A DNA stretch of 64,000 nt from an uncultured Bacteroidales bacterium (lineage in GTDB: Bacteria; Bacteroidota; Bacteroidia; Bacteroidales; Muribaculaceae), in the NCBI GenBank assembly GCA_902779125.1, contig CACZAC010000012.1, positions 1-64,000 of the forward strand, read 5' to 3'. A program made the translations under genes and the position numbers. Shown here piece by piece: positions 26,328 through 35,628 of this stretch; positions within the stretch are counted from its first letter, which is position 1, and each line of letters begins with the position of its first letter. The notes below the pieces were generated by a model that did no database searches, had not been told where the DNA came from, and saw nothing but the letters and a program-made list of their open reading frames with translations.

Positions 26328-26339
26328 ATCTCAATAATT

Positions 26340-26879
26340 ATGGCGAACCCGACGAATAAACAAGAATTATTGGCTGCCATCAGTGATGGCTATGCCAAAT
26401 TGTGTGAACAGATAGCAAAGATGAGCGACGAAGAAAAGGTCAAGCCGTTTGACTTCGCTGCTGATCCCAAGAAGTGCGGCGTCCGCTGGGAGTATGACCG
26501 CTGCCTGCGTGACTTGCTGATTCACCTCCACGAGTGGCAGGTGCTCATGCGGGAGTTTGTGCAGAACATCCGCGAGGGCCATCCCAGGGATTACCTGCCC
26601 GATGAATACCGCCGCAACTACCACGAGATGGACAAGATGCTGGTCGAAAAGCATCAGAACACTCCTCTAGACGAGTCTCAACGCCTGTTGCAGCAGACAC
26701 AACAGGAGATGTTGACGCTCGCCGACAGTTTCTCGGAGGAGGAATTGTTTACCAAAGGGTACTACAAGAATACCTACACCACCACAATGGCGGCCTATTT
26801 TGTGAGTGTTACCACAAGCCCTTACGGTCAGGCGGTGAAGCTGCTCAAGACGCACCAGAAGAATTGCCGCAAAAAGTAA
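26340..26879 (+). CDS. ClbS/DfsB-family four-helix-bundle protein
   Basis: 179 residues, fully helical in character, matching the ClbS/DfsB (former DUF1706, DinB-like) family: NKQELLAAISDGYAKLCEQIAKM at the start, RDLLIHLHEWQVLMREFVQ in the middle, and a tail around AYFVSVTTSPYGQAVKLLKTHQK. ClbS itself protects colibactin producers by hydrolysing the colibactin cyclopropane; most homologues in non-producers have no tested function. No colibactin-type cluster is present here. Base composition returns to the GC-richer background, so this gene marks the right side of the AT-rich insert. Confidence 0.85.
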   Translation: MANPTNKQELLAAISDGYAKLCEQIAKMSDEEKVKPFDFAADPKKCGVRWEYDRCLRDLLIHLHEWQVLMREFVQNIREGHPRDYLPDEYRRNYHEMDKMLVEKHQNTPLDESQRLLQQTQQEMLTLADSFSEEELFTKGYYKNTYTTTMAAYFVSVTTSPYGQAVKLLKTHQKNCRKK

Positions 26880-26971
26880 ATTGTCTTGTTTCTACTCAAA
26901 CTGGCATGATTGGGTGGCATGAAACTTGCAGCGTGTTCTTTAATACGAATGGTTAAAAATCAAGAATTACG

Positions 26972-27451
26972 ATGAAACGATTATTGCACATTGCCTTGAT
27001 TGGCGTTTTGATGTTGGCTTTTACAGGTTGTAAGGAAAATTACTCGGTAGGAGAGAAGGTGGGTAACCTGATTGAGTTCACCAAGAAAGGCGTCTTCTGG
27101 GACTCGTGGGAAGGGCGTATGAACCTCACCCAGACGGGCATGAACACCAGCGGAGAACCCTTCCAGTTCTCGTTCGACAACGACCGCAATGATCAGGACT
27201 CGCTTGTGCAGCTGCTCTATCAGGCCCAGGTCGAGGGATGGAAGGTCAAACTCAAGTACCATGCCGTGTGGGGCTTCAAGAATGTATTCTCTAATAGGGG
27301 CGAGACCGACTATTTCGTCGATGACGTCGAGGTGCTCGACAAGGATTTTGCCAATCCGCTACGCCAGATGGGTGACCGTCAGGGCTGCGTGGTCGATACC
27401 GTGTGGGTCGTTGTCGATAAAGCCGAGATGCTCAAGCACATGAAGCAGTGA
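26972..27451 (+). CDS. Lipoprotein of unknown function
   Basis: 159 residues. The lipoprotein signal is MKRLLHIALIGVLMLAFTGCKE (cysteine at 20). The mature protein has GEKVGNLIEFTKKGVFWDSWEGRMNLTQTGMNTSGEPFQFSFDNDRND, then GWKVKLKYHAVWGF and a C-terminal VVDTVWVVVDK. This arrangement is recurrent in Bacteroidales hypothetical proteins, but no enzymatic motif is apparent. It lies 26 nt before the metallo-hydrolase gene on the same strand and may be cotranscribed. Confidence 0.8.
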   Translation: MKRLLHIALIGVLMLAFTGCKENYSVGEKVGNLIEFTKKGVFWDSWEGRMNLTQTGMNTSGEPFQFSFDNDRNDQDSLVQLLYQAQVEGWKVKLKYHAVWGFKNVFSNRGETDYFVDDVEVLDKDFANPLRQMGDRQGCVVDTVWVVVDKAEMLKHMKQ

Positions 27452-27476
27452 TAATAGAATCTAATCAGTTTGTGTG

Positions 27477-28124
27477 ATGATACGGATTAGACGATTTCAG
27501 TTTTCGGCCAATTGTTATGTGGTGAGCGATGACACCGGTGAATGTGTCATCATCGACCCCTGTGCCCAATACCGTCGCCAACGCGAAAACTTCAAGCATT
27601 ACATCAGTAAGGAGCGTTTGAAGCCCGTCAGGTGCCTGTTGACCCACGGCCACTATGACCACCTGCTCTCCTGTGACCAGGTCAGGGATGAATATGGCTT
27701 GTTCCCTGAGATACATCATGGCGATAAGCCCTGGATGGCACGGATGCAAACGAGGATTGAGGAGATTTTCGGTCTGGGCGTATTCAATCATGATATAGTA
27801 CACCCGCAGCGCTTCCTGGATGATGGCGAAATCATCAAGTTCGGACATCATCAGCTCAAGGTCATCCACACCCCCGGGCATTCACCAGGCAGTGCCGTTT
27901 TTTATTGTGAAGAAGAAAAGGCTGCCTTTACCGGCGACACACTCTTCAAGGAGGACATCGGCCGCAGCGACCTGTTGTTCGGATGGGAACCCGACTTGAT
28001 GCAGAGCCTGAAGATGCTCACCAATCTACTGCCCGACGACTGTGTGATATGGCCCGGTCACGACATGGAGTCCACGATGGGCTATGAGAAGCAGAACAAC
28101 CGATTCCTTTGGTTTGACAGGTGA
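27477..28124 (+). CDS. Metallo-beta-lactamase-fold hydrolase (glyoxalase II-like)
   Basis: 215 residues from the ATG at 27477 (a GTG just upstream at 27474 is in frame). The metal-binding motifs are THGHYDHLLSCDQ (HxHxDH), the second histidine in IHTPGHSPGSAVFY, the bridging aspartate in FTGDTLFKEDIGRSDL and the last histidine in WPGHDMES. The sequence is closest to the hydroxyacylglutathione hydrolase-like group of small MBL proteins, which cleave thioesters or act as general hydrolases; the substrate cannot be read from sequence. It is downstream of a lipoprotein gene and convergent with a small TPR gene. Confidence 0.9.
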   Translation: MIRIRRFQFSANCYVVSDDTGECVIIDPCAQYRRQRENFKHYISKERLKPVRCLLTHGHYDHLLSCDQVRDEYGLFPEIHHGDKPWMARMQTRIEEIFGLGVFNHDIVHPQRFLDDGEIIKFGHHQLKVIHTPGHSPGSAVFYCEEEKAAFTGDTLFKEDIGRSDLLFGWEPDLMQSLKMLTNLLPDDCVIWPGHDMESTMGYEKQNNRFLWFDR

Positions 28125-28171
28125 ACAGTCCAGAAAAAACTAAAGAAGTACTCAACTCTCCTAATTCCTAA

Positions 28172-28456
28172 TTAAGGGTTGTAGTAGTCCTTGTTATAGA
28201 AGTCTAAAAGTTCCTGCAGGTGGCGGTAGGCTTCGGCGGCGGGACCGTCGGGGTCGATTTCCATGGCTTCGAGGTAGCTGTTGAGCGCCATGCGGATGTT
28301 GCCGTTCTGGCGGTAGGCGTTGCCGCGCAGGTAGTAGGCATTGGCGAGCGTTTCCCTTGAAACACCCTTGCTTTCAACGATTTCGTTAGCGGCGTTCAGC
28401 GCCTGCTCGCCCTCGCTGCGCGAGAGCATATCCTTGATTTCTTGTATGGTTTTCAT
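28172..28456 (-). CDS. Small TPR protein
   Basis: 94 residues from the ATG at 28456; the frame extends to 28510 but that would pass through the promoter. One or two TPR motifs are visible: LANAYYLRGNAYRQNGNIRMALNSYLEAMEIDPDGPAAEAYRHLQELL. There is no signal peptide, so it is cytoplasmic. Such single-TPR proteins are widespread in Bacteroidales with unknown partner. It is divergent from the TerB-like gene, with which it shares a compact promoter region. Confidence 0.82.
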   Translation of the reverse strand: MKTIQEIKDMLSRSEGEQALNAANEIVESKGVSRETLANAYYLRGNAYRQNGNIRMALNSYLEAMEIDPDGPAAEAYRHLQELLDFYNKDYYNP

Positions 28457-28479
28457 CTTATTAAATGATTTTATAGTTG

Positions 28480-28487
28480 CAAAATTA
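28480..28487 (-). promoter_or_regulatory. -7 promoter element for the small TPR gene
   Basis: Minus-strand TAATTTTG, 23 nt before the ATG at 28456. It lies 23 bp from the plus-strand element at 28511, so the two divergent promoters overlap in their -33 regions. Confidence 0.55.
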
Positions 28488-28510
28488 CACCAACTTCTTG
28501 AAAAATGCAT

Positions 28511-28518
28511 TACCTTTG
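28511..28518 (+). promoter_or_regulatory. -7 promoter element for the TerB-like gene
   Basis: TACCTTTG fits TAnnTTTG, 15 nt before the ATG at 28534, which implies a very short leader. Confidence 0.55.
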
Positions 28519-28533
28519 CGATAAATAAATGAT

Positions 28534-28938
28534 ATGACTATGAATACAATGAACGAAAACGCTAAGGACCAGCAGCGTCTGGGCCAGCTCAAGAACCTCG
28601 TGATGCTCGCTTCGGCCGATGAGCGCCTTACCGACTCGGAACTCGCTGTGCTGCTCGCTGTAGCATCGCGCGAGAATATCACGCCCGAAGAGTTCAACAA
28701 CGTCATCGAGAACCCTGACAGCGTGACAATTGAATTGCCCCAGGACGAGGATACCAAACTTGCCTACTTGCGCGACATGGTGGCGATGATGATGGTGGAC
28801 GGCGAACTCGATGAGCAGGAGCTTGCCATCTGCAAGATTTATGCGATGGCATTGGGTTATCGCGGCTCTATTGTTGACGGCATGATTGCCGGTGTCATCG
28901 ATAGCCTCGATGCCAATGATTCATCGTGCGATGAATAG
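28534..28938 (+). CDS. TerB-like cytoplasmic protein
   Basis: 134 residues, helical. It has QLKNLVMLASADERLTDSELAVLLAVASRENITPEEF and, in the second half, LRDMVAMMMVDGELDEQELAICKIYAMALGY. The paired acidic xxDGxLxxxE motifs are characteristic of the TerB/DUF533-like fold that binds metal in tellurite-resistance proteins. No other ter genes are nearby, so a metal or stress role is only a family-level guess. Alternative starts at 28540 and 28549 exist. The next gene begins 8 nt before its stop, indicating translational coupling. Confidence 0.75.
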   Translation: MTMNTMNENAKDQQRLGQLKNLVMLASADERLTDSELAVLLAVASRENITPEEFNNVIENPDSVTIELPQDEDTKLAYLRDMVAMMMVDGELDEQELAICKIYAMALGYRGSIVDGMIAGVIDSLDANDSSCDE

Positions 28939-29362
28939 ATTTGGTCTGTTAACCCTGTTGACGGCATTGATGTTACCTGTTTTGAGCTTTGCCCAGAATC
29001 AGGTGGATAGCCTTAGCTGTGACGCCTGTGTGCAGCAGCTGAGCTCTCAGTGCCCCAATGGAGTGAAAGAGGGCTGGACGGTCAACTCGGTCGTCGCTGC
29101 CGGCGACACGGTCACTGTCGAGATCGAGATGCCGTCATCGTTGGGCCCGTTTATGACGGCACTTGCAGCCAACAAGTTGAACGCCAAGAAATTATGGGTA
29201 TATTATGTGGCGGACTACGGTAAGGAATGGAAGAACCTGATTAACCGTATTCAGGAGGAACGGCGTTCCCTTTTGCTGGCGCTCAAACCTAAAGGCAGCG
29301 AAAAAACTTATCATCTGTTTGTGTCACCCGACGAACTTGGCACAATTCTTGCAAATGACTGA
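28931..29362 (+). CDS. Exported protein of unknown function
   Basis: 143 residues from the ATG at 28931, chosen because it begins a signal peptide (MNRFGLLTLLTALMLPVLSFAQ); upstream in-frame ATGs lie in the preceding gene. The mature part has a pair of cysteines close to the start (LSCDACVQQLSSQCP) and a region VTVEIEMPSSLGPFMTALAANKLNAKKLWVYYVADYG. No domain was recognised. The 8-nt overlap with the TerB-like gene suggests the two are made together. Confidence 0.75.
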   Translation: MNRFGLLTLLTALMLPVLSFAQNQVDSLSCDACVQQLSSQCPNGVKEGWTVNSVVAAGDTVTVEIEMPSSLGPFMTALAANKLNAKKLWVYYVADYGKEWKNLINRIQEERRSLLLALKPKGSEKTYHLFVSPDELGTILAND

Positions 29363-29416
29363 TTCTGCCGAGGTTAACCTCGTGTATTGTGTAACCAAGC
29401 TAATTTGATAGAAAGA

Positions 29417-30070
29417 ATGAACAAGAAGACAACCTTTGTGGGTATGGTGGCAGCTTTGATGATGTTGACCAGTTGCCAATCGATGAATCAGTTCTACGGC
29501 ACGGCAACGGGAGCGTCACTCGGTGGCTTGTTTGGCTCAGCCATTGGTGGCATCGCCGACGGTCGGCGAGGCAGTGACCTGGGCACCGTGGTGGGCATGG
29601 CTGTCGGCGGCATCGTCGGCGCTGCGGCAACAGCCCCCAAGACCGATAACGGCAACTACCGCTCATCGGATTACTACTACGACTACGACAGGGACGATTA
29701 TCGTCAGAACAACGCCTACAGCCCCTTTGCCAACATCGAAATCGAGGAGCTGCGCTTTATCGATGAGAACGACAACCGTGCCCTGGATGCCAACGAGCAC
29801 GCCAAGTTGGTGTTCATCATACGCAACACGGGCCGTGACTATGTCTATGACATCGCCCCGGTGATTACCGTGAGCGGTACCAAGGCGATTTACCTGTCAC
29901 CGACGGCCATTGTCAAGGAATTGGGGCCTGGTAAAGCTGTGCGCTATGAGTGCGAGCTCGTCGCTACCAAGAAACTGAAGAACGGCACTGCCGACTTCTC
30001 CATTGGATTCTCGGACGGCGACAAACTCTATACTATGCGCTCCTTCCAGTTGCGCACCAATCGCCGCTGA
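29417..30070 (+). CDS. Glycine-zipper lipoprotein
   Basis: 217 residues from the ATG at 29417. The lipoprotein signal MNKKTTFVGMVAALMMLTSCQS places the lipidated cysteine at 20. A glycine-zipper segment follows (GTATGASLGGLFGSAIGGIADG and GTVVGMAVGGIVGAAAT), able to insert into membrane, then a tyrosine/aspartate-rich linker (SSDYYYDYDRDDYRQ). The C-terminal domain of about 110 residues (IEELRFIDENDNRALDANEHAKLVFIIRNTGRDYVYDIAPVI) looks like a beta-sandwich similar to those in CARDB-type proteins. It is probably outer-membrane associated; its function is not known. Confidence 0.8.
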   Translation: MNKKTTFVGMVAALMMLTSCQSMNQFYGTATGASLGGLFGSAIGGIADGRRGSDLGTVVGMAVGGIVGAAATAPKTDNGNYRSSDYYYDYDRDDYRQNNAYSPFANIEIEELRFIDENDNRALDANEHAKLVFIIRNTGRDYVYDIAPVITVSGTKAIYLSPTAIVKELGPGKAVRYECELVATKKLKNGTADFSIGFSDGDKLYTMRSFQLRTNRR

Positions 30071-30089
30071 CCGTCTGGACATAAAATAT

Positions 30090-30130
30090 CACGAGGGGGA
30101 TACCTGACATGAACAGGTATCCCCCTCGTG
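30090..30130. terminator. Bidirectional terminator between the glycine-zipper gene and merR
   Basis: A perfect 17-bp stem (30090-30106 with 30114-30130), core GAGGGGGATACC, with a 7-nt loop. It sits between convergent stops at 30070 (+) and 30146 (-), with T-rich DNA on the right and A-rich DNA on the left. Confidence 0.85.
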
Positions 30131-30145
30131 GTGATTTCTTGTGGC

Positions 30146-30502
30146 TTATCTAGCGGCAGGAATGTCGGGGAACAGTTCGTCCAGCGCATTCTGGAACGCC
30201 AGCAGCTGTGCCTTGATTCCCTTGAGTTGCTCGATAGCGTCAAAACGCTTGTCCACACCGTCGCGGTTGTGGCGTATCTGGGCCTGGGCGGCATCGAGTT
30301 TCAGGCCTTTTTCCTTAACCAGATAATAGATCTTGCTGATGATTTCGATGTCGTTGGGCGTATAGTAGCGGATGTTCTTCTTGTTGCGGCGTGGCTTGAT
30401 GATGGTGAATTGCGTTTCCCAGTAGCGCAACGTCGATTCAGGGATTCCTAGAATCTCTGAAACATCACCGATTTTATAGAATTTTTTGTCCAGTTGACGC
30501 AT
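30146..30502 (-). CDS. MerR-family transcriptional regulator
   Basis: 118 residues. The N-terminal winged-helix DNA-binding domain is KFYKIGDVSEILGIPESTLRYWETQF, followed by NKKNIRYYTPNDIEIISKIYYLVKEKGLKLDAAQAQI. The remainder is a coiled coil for dimerisation (RFDAIEQLKGIKAQLLAFQNALDELF). There is no cysteine-rich effector domain, so it is not a metal sensor. Short MerR proteins of this type are common in Bacteroidota. It is divergent from alaS, and its promoter lies between the two genes; control of alaS or self-control is possible but unproven. Confidence 0.9.
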   Translation of the reverse strand: MRQLDKKFYKIGDVSEILGIPESTLRYWETQFTIIKPRRNKKNIRYYTPNDIEIISKIYYLVKEKGLKLDAAQAQIRHNRDGVDKRFDAIEQLKGIKAQLLAFQNALDELFPDIPAAR

Positions 30503-30505
30503 AGT

Positions 30506-30537
30506 CTTGCACAGATTGACGGAAATATTTAACTTTG
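30506..30537 (+). promoter_or_regulatory. Promoter of alaS
   Basis: CTTG at 30506-30509, a 20-nt spacer, then TAACTTTG at 30530-30537. Transcription would begin near 30543, giving an 80-nt leader to the alaS ATG at 30627. It overlaps the region upstream of merR. Confidence 0.6.
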
Positions 30538-30556
30538 CAGGTTAATTACAGCACTG

Positions 30557-30564
30557 CAAAGGTA
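30557..30564 (-). promoter_or_regulatory. -7 promoter element for merR
   Basis: Minus-strand TACCTTTG fits the consensus, 55 nt before the merR ATG at 30502; a TTG lies about 20 nt upstream of it. This promoter is inside the alaS leader, so the two transcription units overlap head to head. Confidence 0.5.
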
Positions 30565-30626
30565 AACAAAAAGTTTAGGCTTTGCAACAAAAATCGAACA
30601 TTTATAACATATTAAGACAAAATATT

Positions 30627-33245
30627 ATGCTGACTGCAAAAGAAATCCGAGAGACCTTCAAGCGTTACTTTGAGGAGCATGGCCACCACATTGTGCCCTC
30701 GGCTCCTATGGTAATCAAGGATGATCCAACCCTCATGTTTACCAACGCCGGTATGAACCAGTTCAAGGACATTATTCTGGGCAACAAGGACGCCCAGTGG
30801 CGTCGCGTTGCCGATTCCCAGAAATGCCTCCGCGTGAGCGGCAAGCACAACGACCTGGAGGAGGTGGGCCACGATACCTACCACCACACCATGTTTGAGA
30901 TGCTCGGCAACTGGTCCTTTGGCGACTATTTCAAGCACGAGGCCATTGACTGGGCATGGGACCTGTTGGTCAATGTCTATGGACTGGAGCCCAAGAATCT
31001 GTATGCCACCGTATTTGAGGGTGACGACAGCATCGGCGTGAGCCGTGACGATGAGGCTGCCAAGTTCTGGGAGGCACACCTGCCCAAGGACCACATCCTC
31101 AACGGCAATGCCCACGACAACTTCTGGGAAATGGGCGACACCGGCCCCTGTGGACCGTGCAGCGAAATCCACATCGACCTGCGCAGCGAGGATGAGAAAG
31201 CCGCTGTGCCCGGTGCATCGCTGGTCAACAAGGACAATCCTCTCGTGATTGAAATCTGGAACCTCGTGTTCATGCAGTACAACCGCAAGGTGGACGGCTC
31301 GCTGGAGCCGCTGCCCAATAAGGTGATTGACACCGGTATGGGTCTGGAACGCCTGTGCATGGCGCTGCAGGGCAAGAAATCCAACTATGATACCGACGTC
31401 TTCCAGCCTCTGATTGGCAAACTGGGTGAGATGTGCGGCAAGAAATACGGTGACAGCAAGGACGTTGACGTTGCTATGCGCGTCATCGCCGACCATGTGC
31501 GCACCATCGTCTTCTCGATTGCCGACGGCCAGCTGCCCAGCAATGCCAAGGCGGGCTACGTCATCCGTCGCATCCTGCGCCGTGCCGTGCGCTACGGCTA
31601 CACCTTCCTGGGCTTCCGCGAGGCGTTCATGTATCGTCTCATCGACACCCTCATCGACAGCATGGGCGAGGCTTATCCTGAAATCAAGGCACAGGCCGAC
31701 CTCATCAAGCACGTCACCAAGGAGGAGGAAGACGCATTCCTGCGCACCCTCGAGACCGGTATGAAACTCATTGAGAAGGTCATCGCCGACACCAAGGCTG
31801 CCGGCAAGACCGTTGTCGATGGCAAAGAGGCGTTCACGCTGTATGACACCTTCGGCTTCCCCCTCGACTTGACCGAACTGATCCTGCGCGAGAACGGCAT
31901 GACCGTCAACGAGGAGGAATTCAATGTCGAGATGCAGAAGCAGAAACAGCGCGCCCGCAATGCCGCTGCCGTCGAGGCTACCGACTGGGTGGAACTCAGG
32001 GACGGCGTCACCGAGTTTGTCGGTTATGACCTCACCGAGTGTGACGTGAACATCCTGCGCTACCGCAAGGTGACTCAGAAGAACAAGTCCTTCTACCAGA
32101 TTGTGCTTGACCGCTCTCCGTTCTATGCCGAGATGGGTGGTCAGGTGGGTGACCGCGGTGTCCTCAAGTTGGATGACGAGGTCATCGAGGTAAACGACAC
32201 CAAGCGTGAGAACAATCTGCCCGTACACATCACTGCCAAGTTGCCGAGCGACGTCAATGCCACGTTGCATGCCGCCATCGATATGGAAGCCCGCAGCGCT
32301 ATCGAGTGCAACCACACGGCAACCCACCTGTTGCATGCTGCCCTGCGTCAAGTGCTGGGCAACCATGTCGAGCAGAAAGGCTCCTATGTGGACCCGCACT
32401 CGCTGCGTTTTGACTTCTCGCACTTCCGTAAGGTCACTCCCGAGGAAATCCGCCAGGTCGAGCACCTTGCCAACAAGATGATTCGCAATGCCATTCCGCG
32501 TGAGGAACACCGTGAGATGCCTATCGAAGAGGCCAGGCAGATGGGCGCTATGGCGCTCTTTGGCGAGAAATACGGTGACCGTGTGCGCGTCATCAAGTAT
32601 GGCGACTCGGTAGAGCTGTGTGGTGGTACCCATGTGGCTAACTCAGGCAATATCGGCATGGTGCGCATCGTCAGCGAGAGCAGCATTGCCGCCGGCATCC
32701 GCCGCATCGAGGCCGTTACCGGTGTCGTTGTTGAGGATATGATTGACCACTTCCAGGATTCGATGATTCAAGTCAAGGAACTGCTGAACAATGCTCCCGA
32801 TGCCATCGCAGCCCTCAAGAAATCGCTCAACGAGAATGCCGAGCTCAAGAAACAGGTCGATGACTTCATGAAACAGCGCATTACCGTCCTTGCCAAGCAG
32901 GCCGAGTCCGAGGCAAAACAGGAAAACGGCATCAACGTCATCACCTTTACGGGTCAACGTCTGCCCGACATCGTCAAGGGTGTCGCTCTCGCCGTCAAGG
33001 CCGATTGCCCCGAGGCAACCGCCTTCCTGGCTGCTACCGAGCATGAGGGTAAGCCTATGCTCACCGTCATGCTGAGCGAGGACCTCGTCAAGAGCGGCAA
33101 GAATGCCGGCAACATCGTGCGCGCTGCTGCCAAGGCCATCCAGGGCGGTGGCGGTGGCCAGCCCCACTTCGCTCAGGCCGGTGGCCGCAATGTGGAGGGA
33201 CTTGTCGATGCCATGCAGGCCATGCATGATGCCCTTCTTCAGTAA
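30627..33245 (+). CDS. alaS: Alanyl-tRNA synthetase
   Basis: 872 residues from the ATG at 30627; the frame opens at a TTG at 30582 but the family start is [20 protein letters not shown]. The class II catalytic core has [34 protein letters not shown] and [15 protein letters not shown]. The editing domain zinc ligands are visible in [12 protein letters not shown] and [13 protein letters not shown]. The C-terminal domain ends [15 protein letters not shown]. It charges tRNA-Ala and clears mischarged Ser/Gly. It has its own promoter and a terminator directly after the stop. Confidence 0.98.
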   Translation: MLTAKEIRETFKRYFEEHGHHIVPSAPMVIKDDPTLMFTNAGMNQFKDIILGNKDAQWRRVADSQKCLRVSGKHNDLEEVGHDTYHHTMFEMLGNWSFGDYFKHEAIDWAWDLLVNVYGLEPKNLYATVFEGDDSIGVSRDDEAAKFWEAHLPKDHILNGNAHDNFWEMGDTGPCGPCSEIHIDLRSEDEKAAVPGASLVNKDNPLVIEIWNLVFMQYNRKVDGSLEPLPNKVIDTGMGLERLCMALQGKKSNYDTDVFQPLIGKLGEMCGKKYGDSKDVDVAMRVIADHVRTIVFSIADGQLPSNAKAGYVIRRILRRAVRYGYTFLGFREAFMYRLIDTLIDSMGEAYPEIKAQADLIKHVTKEEEDAFLRTLETGMKLIEKVIADTKAAGKTVVDGKEAFTLYDTFGFPLDLTELILRENGMTVNEEEFNVEMQKQKQRARNAAAVEATDWVELRDGVTEFVGYDLTECDVNILRYRKVTQKNKSFYQIVLDRSPFYAEMGGQVGDRGVLKLDDEVIEVNDTKRENNLPVHITAKLPSDVNATLHAAIDMEARSAIECNHTATHLLHAALRQVLGNHVEQKGSYVDPHSLRFDFSHFRKVTPEEIRQVEHLANKMIRNAIPREEHREMPIEEARQMGAMALFGEKYGDRVRVIKYGDSVELCGGTHVANSGNIGMVRIVSESSIAAGIRRIEAVTGVVVEDMIDHFQDSMIQVKELLNNAPDAIAALKKSLNENAELKKQVDDFMKQRITVLAKQAESEAKQENGINVITFTGQRLPDIVKGVALAVKADCPEATAFLAATEHEGKPMLTVMLSEDLVKSGKNAGNIVRAAAKAIQGGGGGQPHFAQAGGRNVEGLVDAMQAMHDALLQ

Positions 33246-33252
33246 GCTTTAT

Positions 33253-33292
33253 CGCTGTCGCACCTCTTGAATGGACAAAGGGTGCGACAGCG
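33253..33292 (+). terminator. Terminator after alaS
   Basis: A 12-bp stem CGCTGTCGCACC (33253-33264) with its complement at 33281-33292, 16-nt loop, then GCTTTTTAT. It begins 7 nt after the alaS stop and ends 22 nt before the next start. Confidence 0.8.
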
Positions 33293-33314
33293 GCTTTTTA
33301 TATTGTTATTCAAG

Positions 33315-34295
33315 ATGGATTATTTATTGCTTGTCGTTGGTCTGGGCCTGTTGCTGCTCGCCGCCAATTATCTTGTTGACTCTTCGGTGGCGATTGCCCA
33401 ACGGGCAAAGATTTCTAACTTTATCATCGGTCTCACGATTGTCGGCATCGGCACCAGCGCTCCGGAACTGTTTGTGTCGGTGTCCTCGGCGCTGAACAAA
33501 GTGCCCAACAATGGCGACATCGCAATGGGTAACGTGTTAGGCTCCAACATCGCCAACATTTTCCTCATTTTGGGTGTGACAGCGACGATTTTGCCCTTTT
33601 CTATCGAGCGGTTGCAGCGGGTGCGTGACATCCCGTTCCTTATCGTTATGTCGGTGCTCGTGATGGCTATCGCCAACGATTCCATTGTCCCTGGACTCAA
33701 CAGCACATTAAATCAGCTGGACGGCATCATCTTGCTCATCGTCTTCATCGGATATATGGGCTGGGTGGTTATACAGAAGGGCAAGGACCCCAAGAAGGCC
33801 CTTGTAGAAGCTGACGAGGAAGCCAAGTCGTCACTCACAGGCAAGAGCCCCTGGCTCCTTTGGCCCATCGCGTTGGCTTCACTTGCCTTGCTTATCTTTG
33901 GAGGCAACCTGTTTCTCGATAGTGCCAGGAACCTGGCTGTTGCTTGGGGCTTGAGCGACGCCGTTATAGCCATCACCATAGTTGCCGTTGGCACCTCATT
34001 GCCCGAATTGGTGACCGCAGTCATTGCTGCGTCCAAGAAGAATCCTCAGCTTGCTCTAGGCAACGTCATCGGCAGCAATCTGTTCAACTTGATGTTTATA
34101 CTTGGTGTGGCTTCAACTGTTCGCCCGCTCTCGTTCCAGTCGATTAATGTTGTGGACTATCTGGTGATGTTGGTGGCTGCGCTGATGCTCTATTTGGTCA
34201 TCTACACGTTCAAGAAGAACAAGTTTGACCGCATCGAGGGTATTATTTTCCTCGCTATCTATATTGCTTATATCGTCTATCTGCTGATGCGTTAA
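33315..34295 (+). CDS. Ca2+/Na+ antiporter-type membrane exchanger
   Basis: 326 residues from the ATG at 33315. The two alpha repeats that define the CaCA family are present: IVGIGTSAPELFVSVSSALN followed by GNVLGSNIANIFLILG, and IVAVGTSLPELVTAVIAA followed by GNVIGSNLFNLMFILG. About ten membrane segments are split by a polar loop (DPKKALVEADEEAKSS). These proteins exchange cytoplasmic Ca2+ for Na+ or H+ across the inner membrane; the counter-ion here is not readable. It follows the alaS terminator closely and may have its own promoter or read-through. Confidence 0.94.
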   Translation: MDYLLLVVGLGLLLLAANYLVDSSVAIAQRAKISNFIIGLTIVGIGTSAPELFVSVSSALNKVPNNGDIAMGNVLGSNIANIFLILGVTATILPFSIERLQRVRDIPFLIVMSVLVMAIANDSIVPGLNSTLNQLDGIILLIVFIGYMGWVVIQKGKDPKKALVEADEEAKSSLTGKSPWLLWPIALASLALLIFGGNLFLDSARNLAVAWGLSDAVIAITIVAVGTSLPELVTAVIAASKKNPQLALGNVIGSNLFNLMFILGVASTVRPLSFQSINVVDYLVMLVAALMLYLVIYTFKKNKFDRIEGIIFLAIYIAYIVYLLMR

Positions 34296-34341
34296 ACCTA
34301 ATCAGTTTGCTGTAGTCCAATGTTCAAATAGAGATAACAAG

Positions 34342-35616
34342 ATGAAAAAAAGCTCGTTTATCACTCTGCTGTGTGCCTGCTTCATGGCTTTCACAGCGCT
34401 GGCCCAGAACACAGTGGATACCCGCGTCCACATCTTTGACAGCAACGTGCGGTCGCTCAAGGTGTGCCTTGCCAACAATATGTACATCCCGCCGATACTC
34501 ATGATGGGCGGCAATGACCACCTCGTGGTCAACTTCGATTATTTGGACTACAGCATCCATTATCTGCGCTACAGTGTTACCCACTGCAACGCCAATTGGC
34601 AGCCGTCGCAGTTGTTCGAGAGTGAATATGTGAGTGGCTTCAATTATGTCGATATTGATGACTATGCGCCCAGCGGGGCGACCTTTGTCCACTATTACAA
34701 CTACCAGTTTACGTTGCCCAATGAAGACATGCAATTCCTGGTCAGTGGCAACTATCTGCTCACGGTATATGAGCAGGACGACTCCGATGATATCCTGTTC
34801 CAGACACGTTTTTCGGTTTGCGAGGGCATGGTGAGCGTCTTTCCCCAAGTGACGTCGCGCACCGATATCGAGTACAACGACCGCTATCAGCAGGTGAGCT
34901 TCGATGTGAAATACAAGACGAATCAGATTCGTGACCCATACAACGAGTTCATCTGCGTTGTCAGCCAGAACTCTCGCGAGGACAACGCCGTTACGGTCAC
35001 CCATCCGATGATGGCCGGGGCCGACCATGTCACCTATGACCACAACCGTGACCTCATCTTCCCTGCCGGCAACGAGTTCCGCCGTTTCGAGACGGTCTTC
35101 GCCCACCATATGAATATGGGTGTCGAGTCCATAGGCTATTTCGATCCCATCTATCATGCCACGCTGTTCACCGATGAGCCCCGCAACAATCTTCAATACC
35201 TCTTTGACAAGACACAGTACGGACGCTTCACCATCCGCAACGCCGAGACCCGTGGCGAGAGCGCTGTCGAGGCCGATTACATGATGACCCACTTCAGTCT
35301 TGACATGGGCGGCAAACTCAACGGCGGTAACGTGTGGCTCTGTGGAGAGTTCACCGAGGGCTATCCCGCTTCACAGTCGCTGATGAAGTATGACGCTTCC
35401 ACTGGCTGTTATGCTACCAACATCCTCCTCAAGCAAGGCGCCTATAACTATATGTACCTTTGGGTGCCTGATGGCTCAACGGTAGGTCAGACGGGAAGAA
35501 TCGAGGGCGATCACTACGAGACCATCAACGAATACCTCGTCAAGGTCTATTATCATCCTATGGGTGAACGCTACGACCGTCTGGTAGGCTACGGAGTAGC
35601 CTATTCCGGCCTATAA
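34342..35616 (+). CDS. DUF5103 protein (type IX secretion plug-like)
   Basis: 424 residues with signal peptide MKKSSFITLLCACFMAFTALAQ. The body is beta-rich and fits DUF5103: VRSLKVCLANNMYIPPILMMGGNDHLVVNFDYLD, YSVTHCNANWQPSQLFESEYVSGFN, then TRTDIEYNDRYQQVSF-like and FDKTQYGRFTIRNAE, ending with the carbohydrate-module-like GGNVWLCGEFTEGYP. In other Bacteroidota this family plugs the large SprA pore of the type IX secretion system. No other T9SS component is in the window, so a housekeeping envelope role is also possible. It is followed by a TCTAGA array. Confidence 0.88.
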   Translation: MKKSSFITLLCACFMAFTALAQNTVDTRVHIFDSNVRSLKVCLANNMYIPPILMMGGNDHLVVNFDYLDYSIHYLRYSVTHCNANWQPSQLFESEYVSGFNYVDIDDYAPSGATFVHYYNYQFTLPNEDMQFLVSGNYLLTVYEQDDSDDILFQTRFSVCEGMVSVFPQVTSRTDIEYNDRYQQVSFDVKYKTNQIRDPYNEFICVVSQNSREDNAVTVTHPMMAGADHVTYDHNRDLIFPAGNEFRRFETVFAHHMNMGVESIGYFDPIYHATLFTDEPRNNLQYLFDKTQYGRFTIRNAETRGESAVEADYMMTHFSLDMGGKLNGGNVWLCGEFTEGYPASQSLMKYDASTGCYATNILLKQGAYNYMYLWVPDGSTVGQTGRIEGDHYETINEYLVKVYYHPMGERYDRLVGYGVAYSGL

Positions 35617-35628
35617 TCCCCCCAATAA

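Noticed and set aside
26340-26879. ClbS-like gene considered as evidence of a colibactin locus
   Set aside because: No polyketide or peptide synthetase genes are present; the family is widespread outside producers.
30612-32633. 673-codon open frame opposite alaS
   Set aside because: It lies fully antisense to a perfectly conserved alaS; its composition (long runs of V, L, H, D) is what the complement of GC-biased codons gives. No family was recognised.
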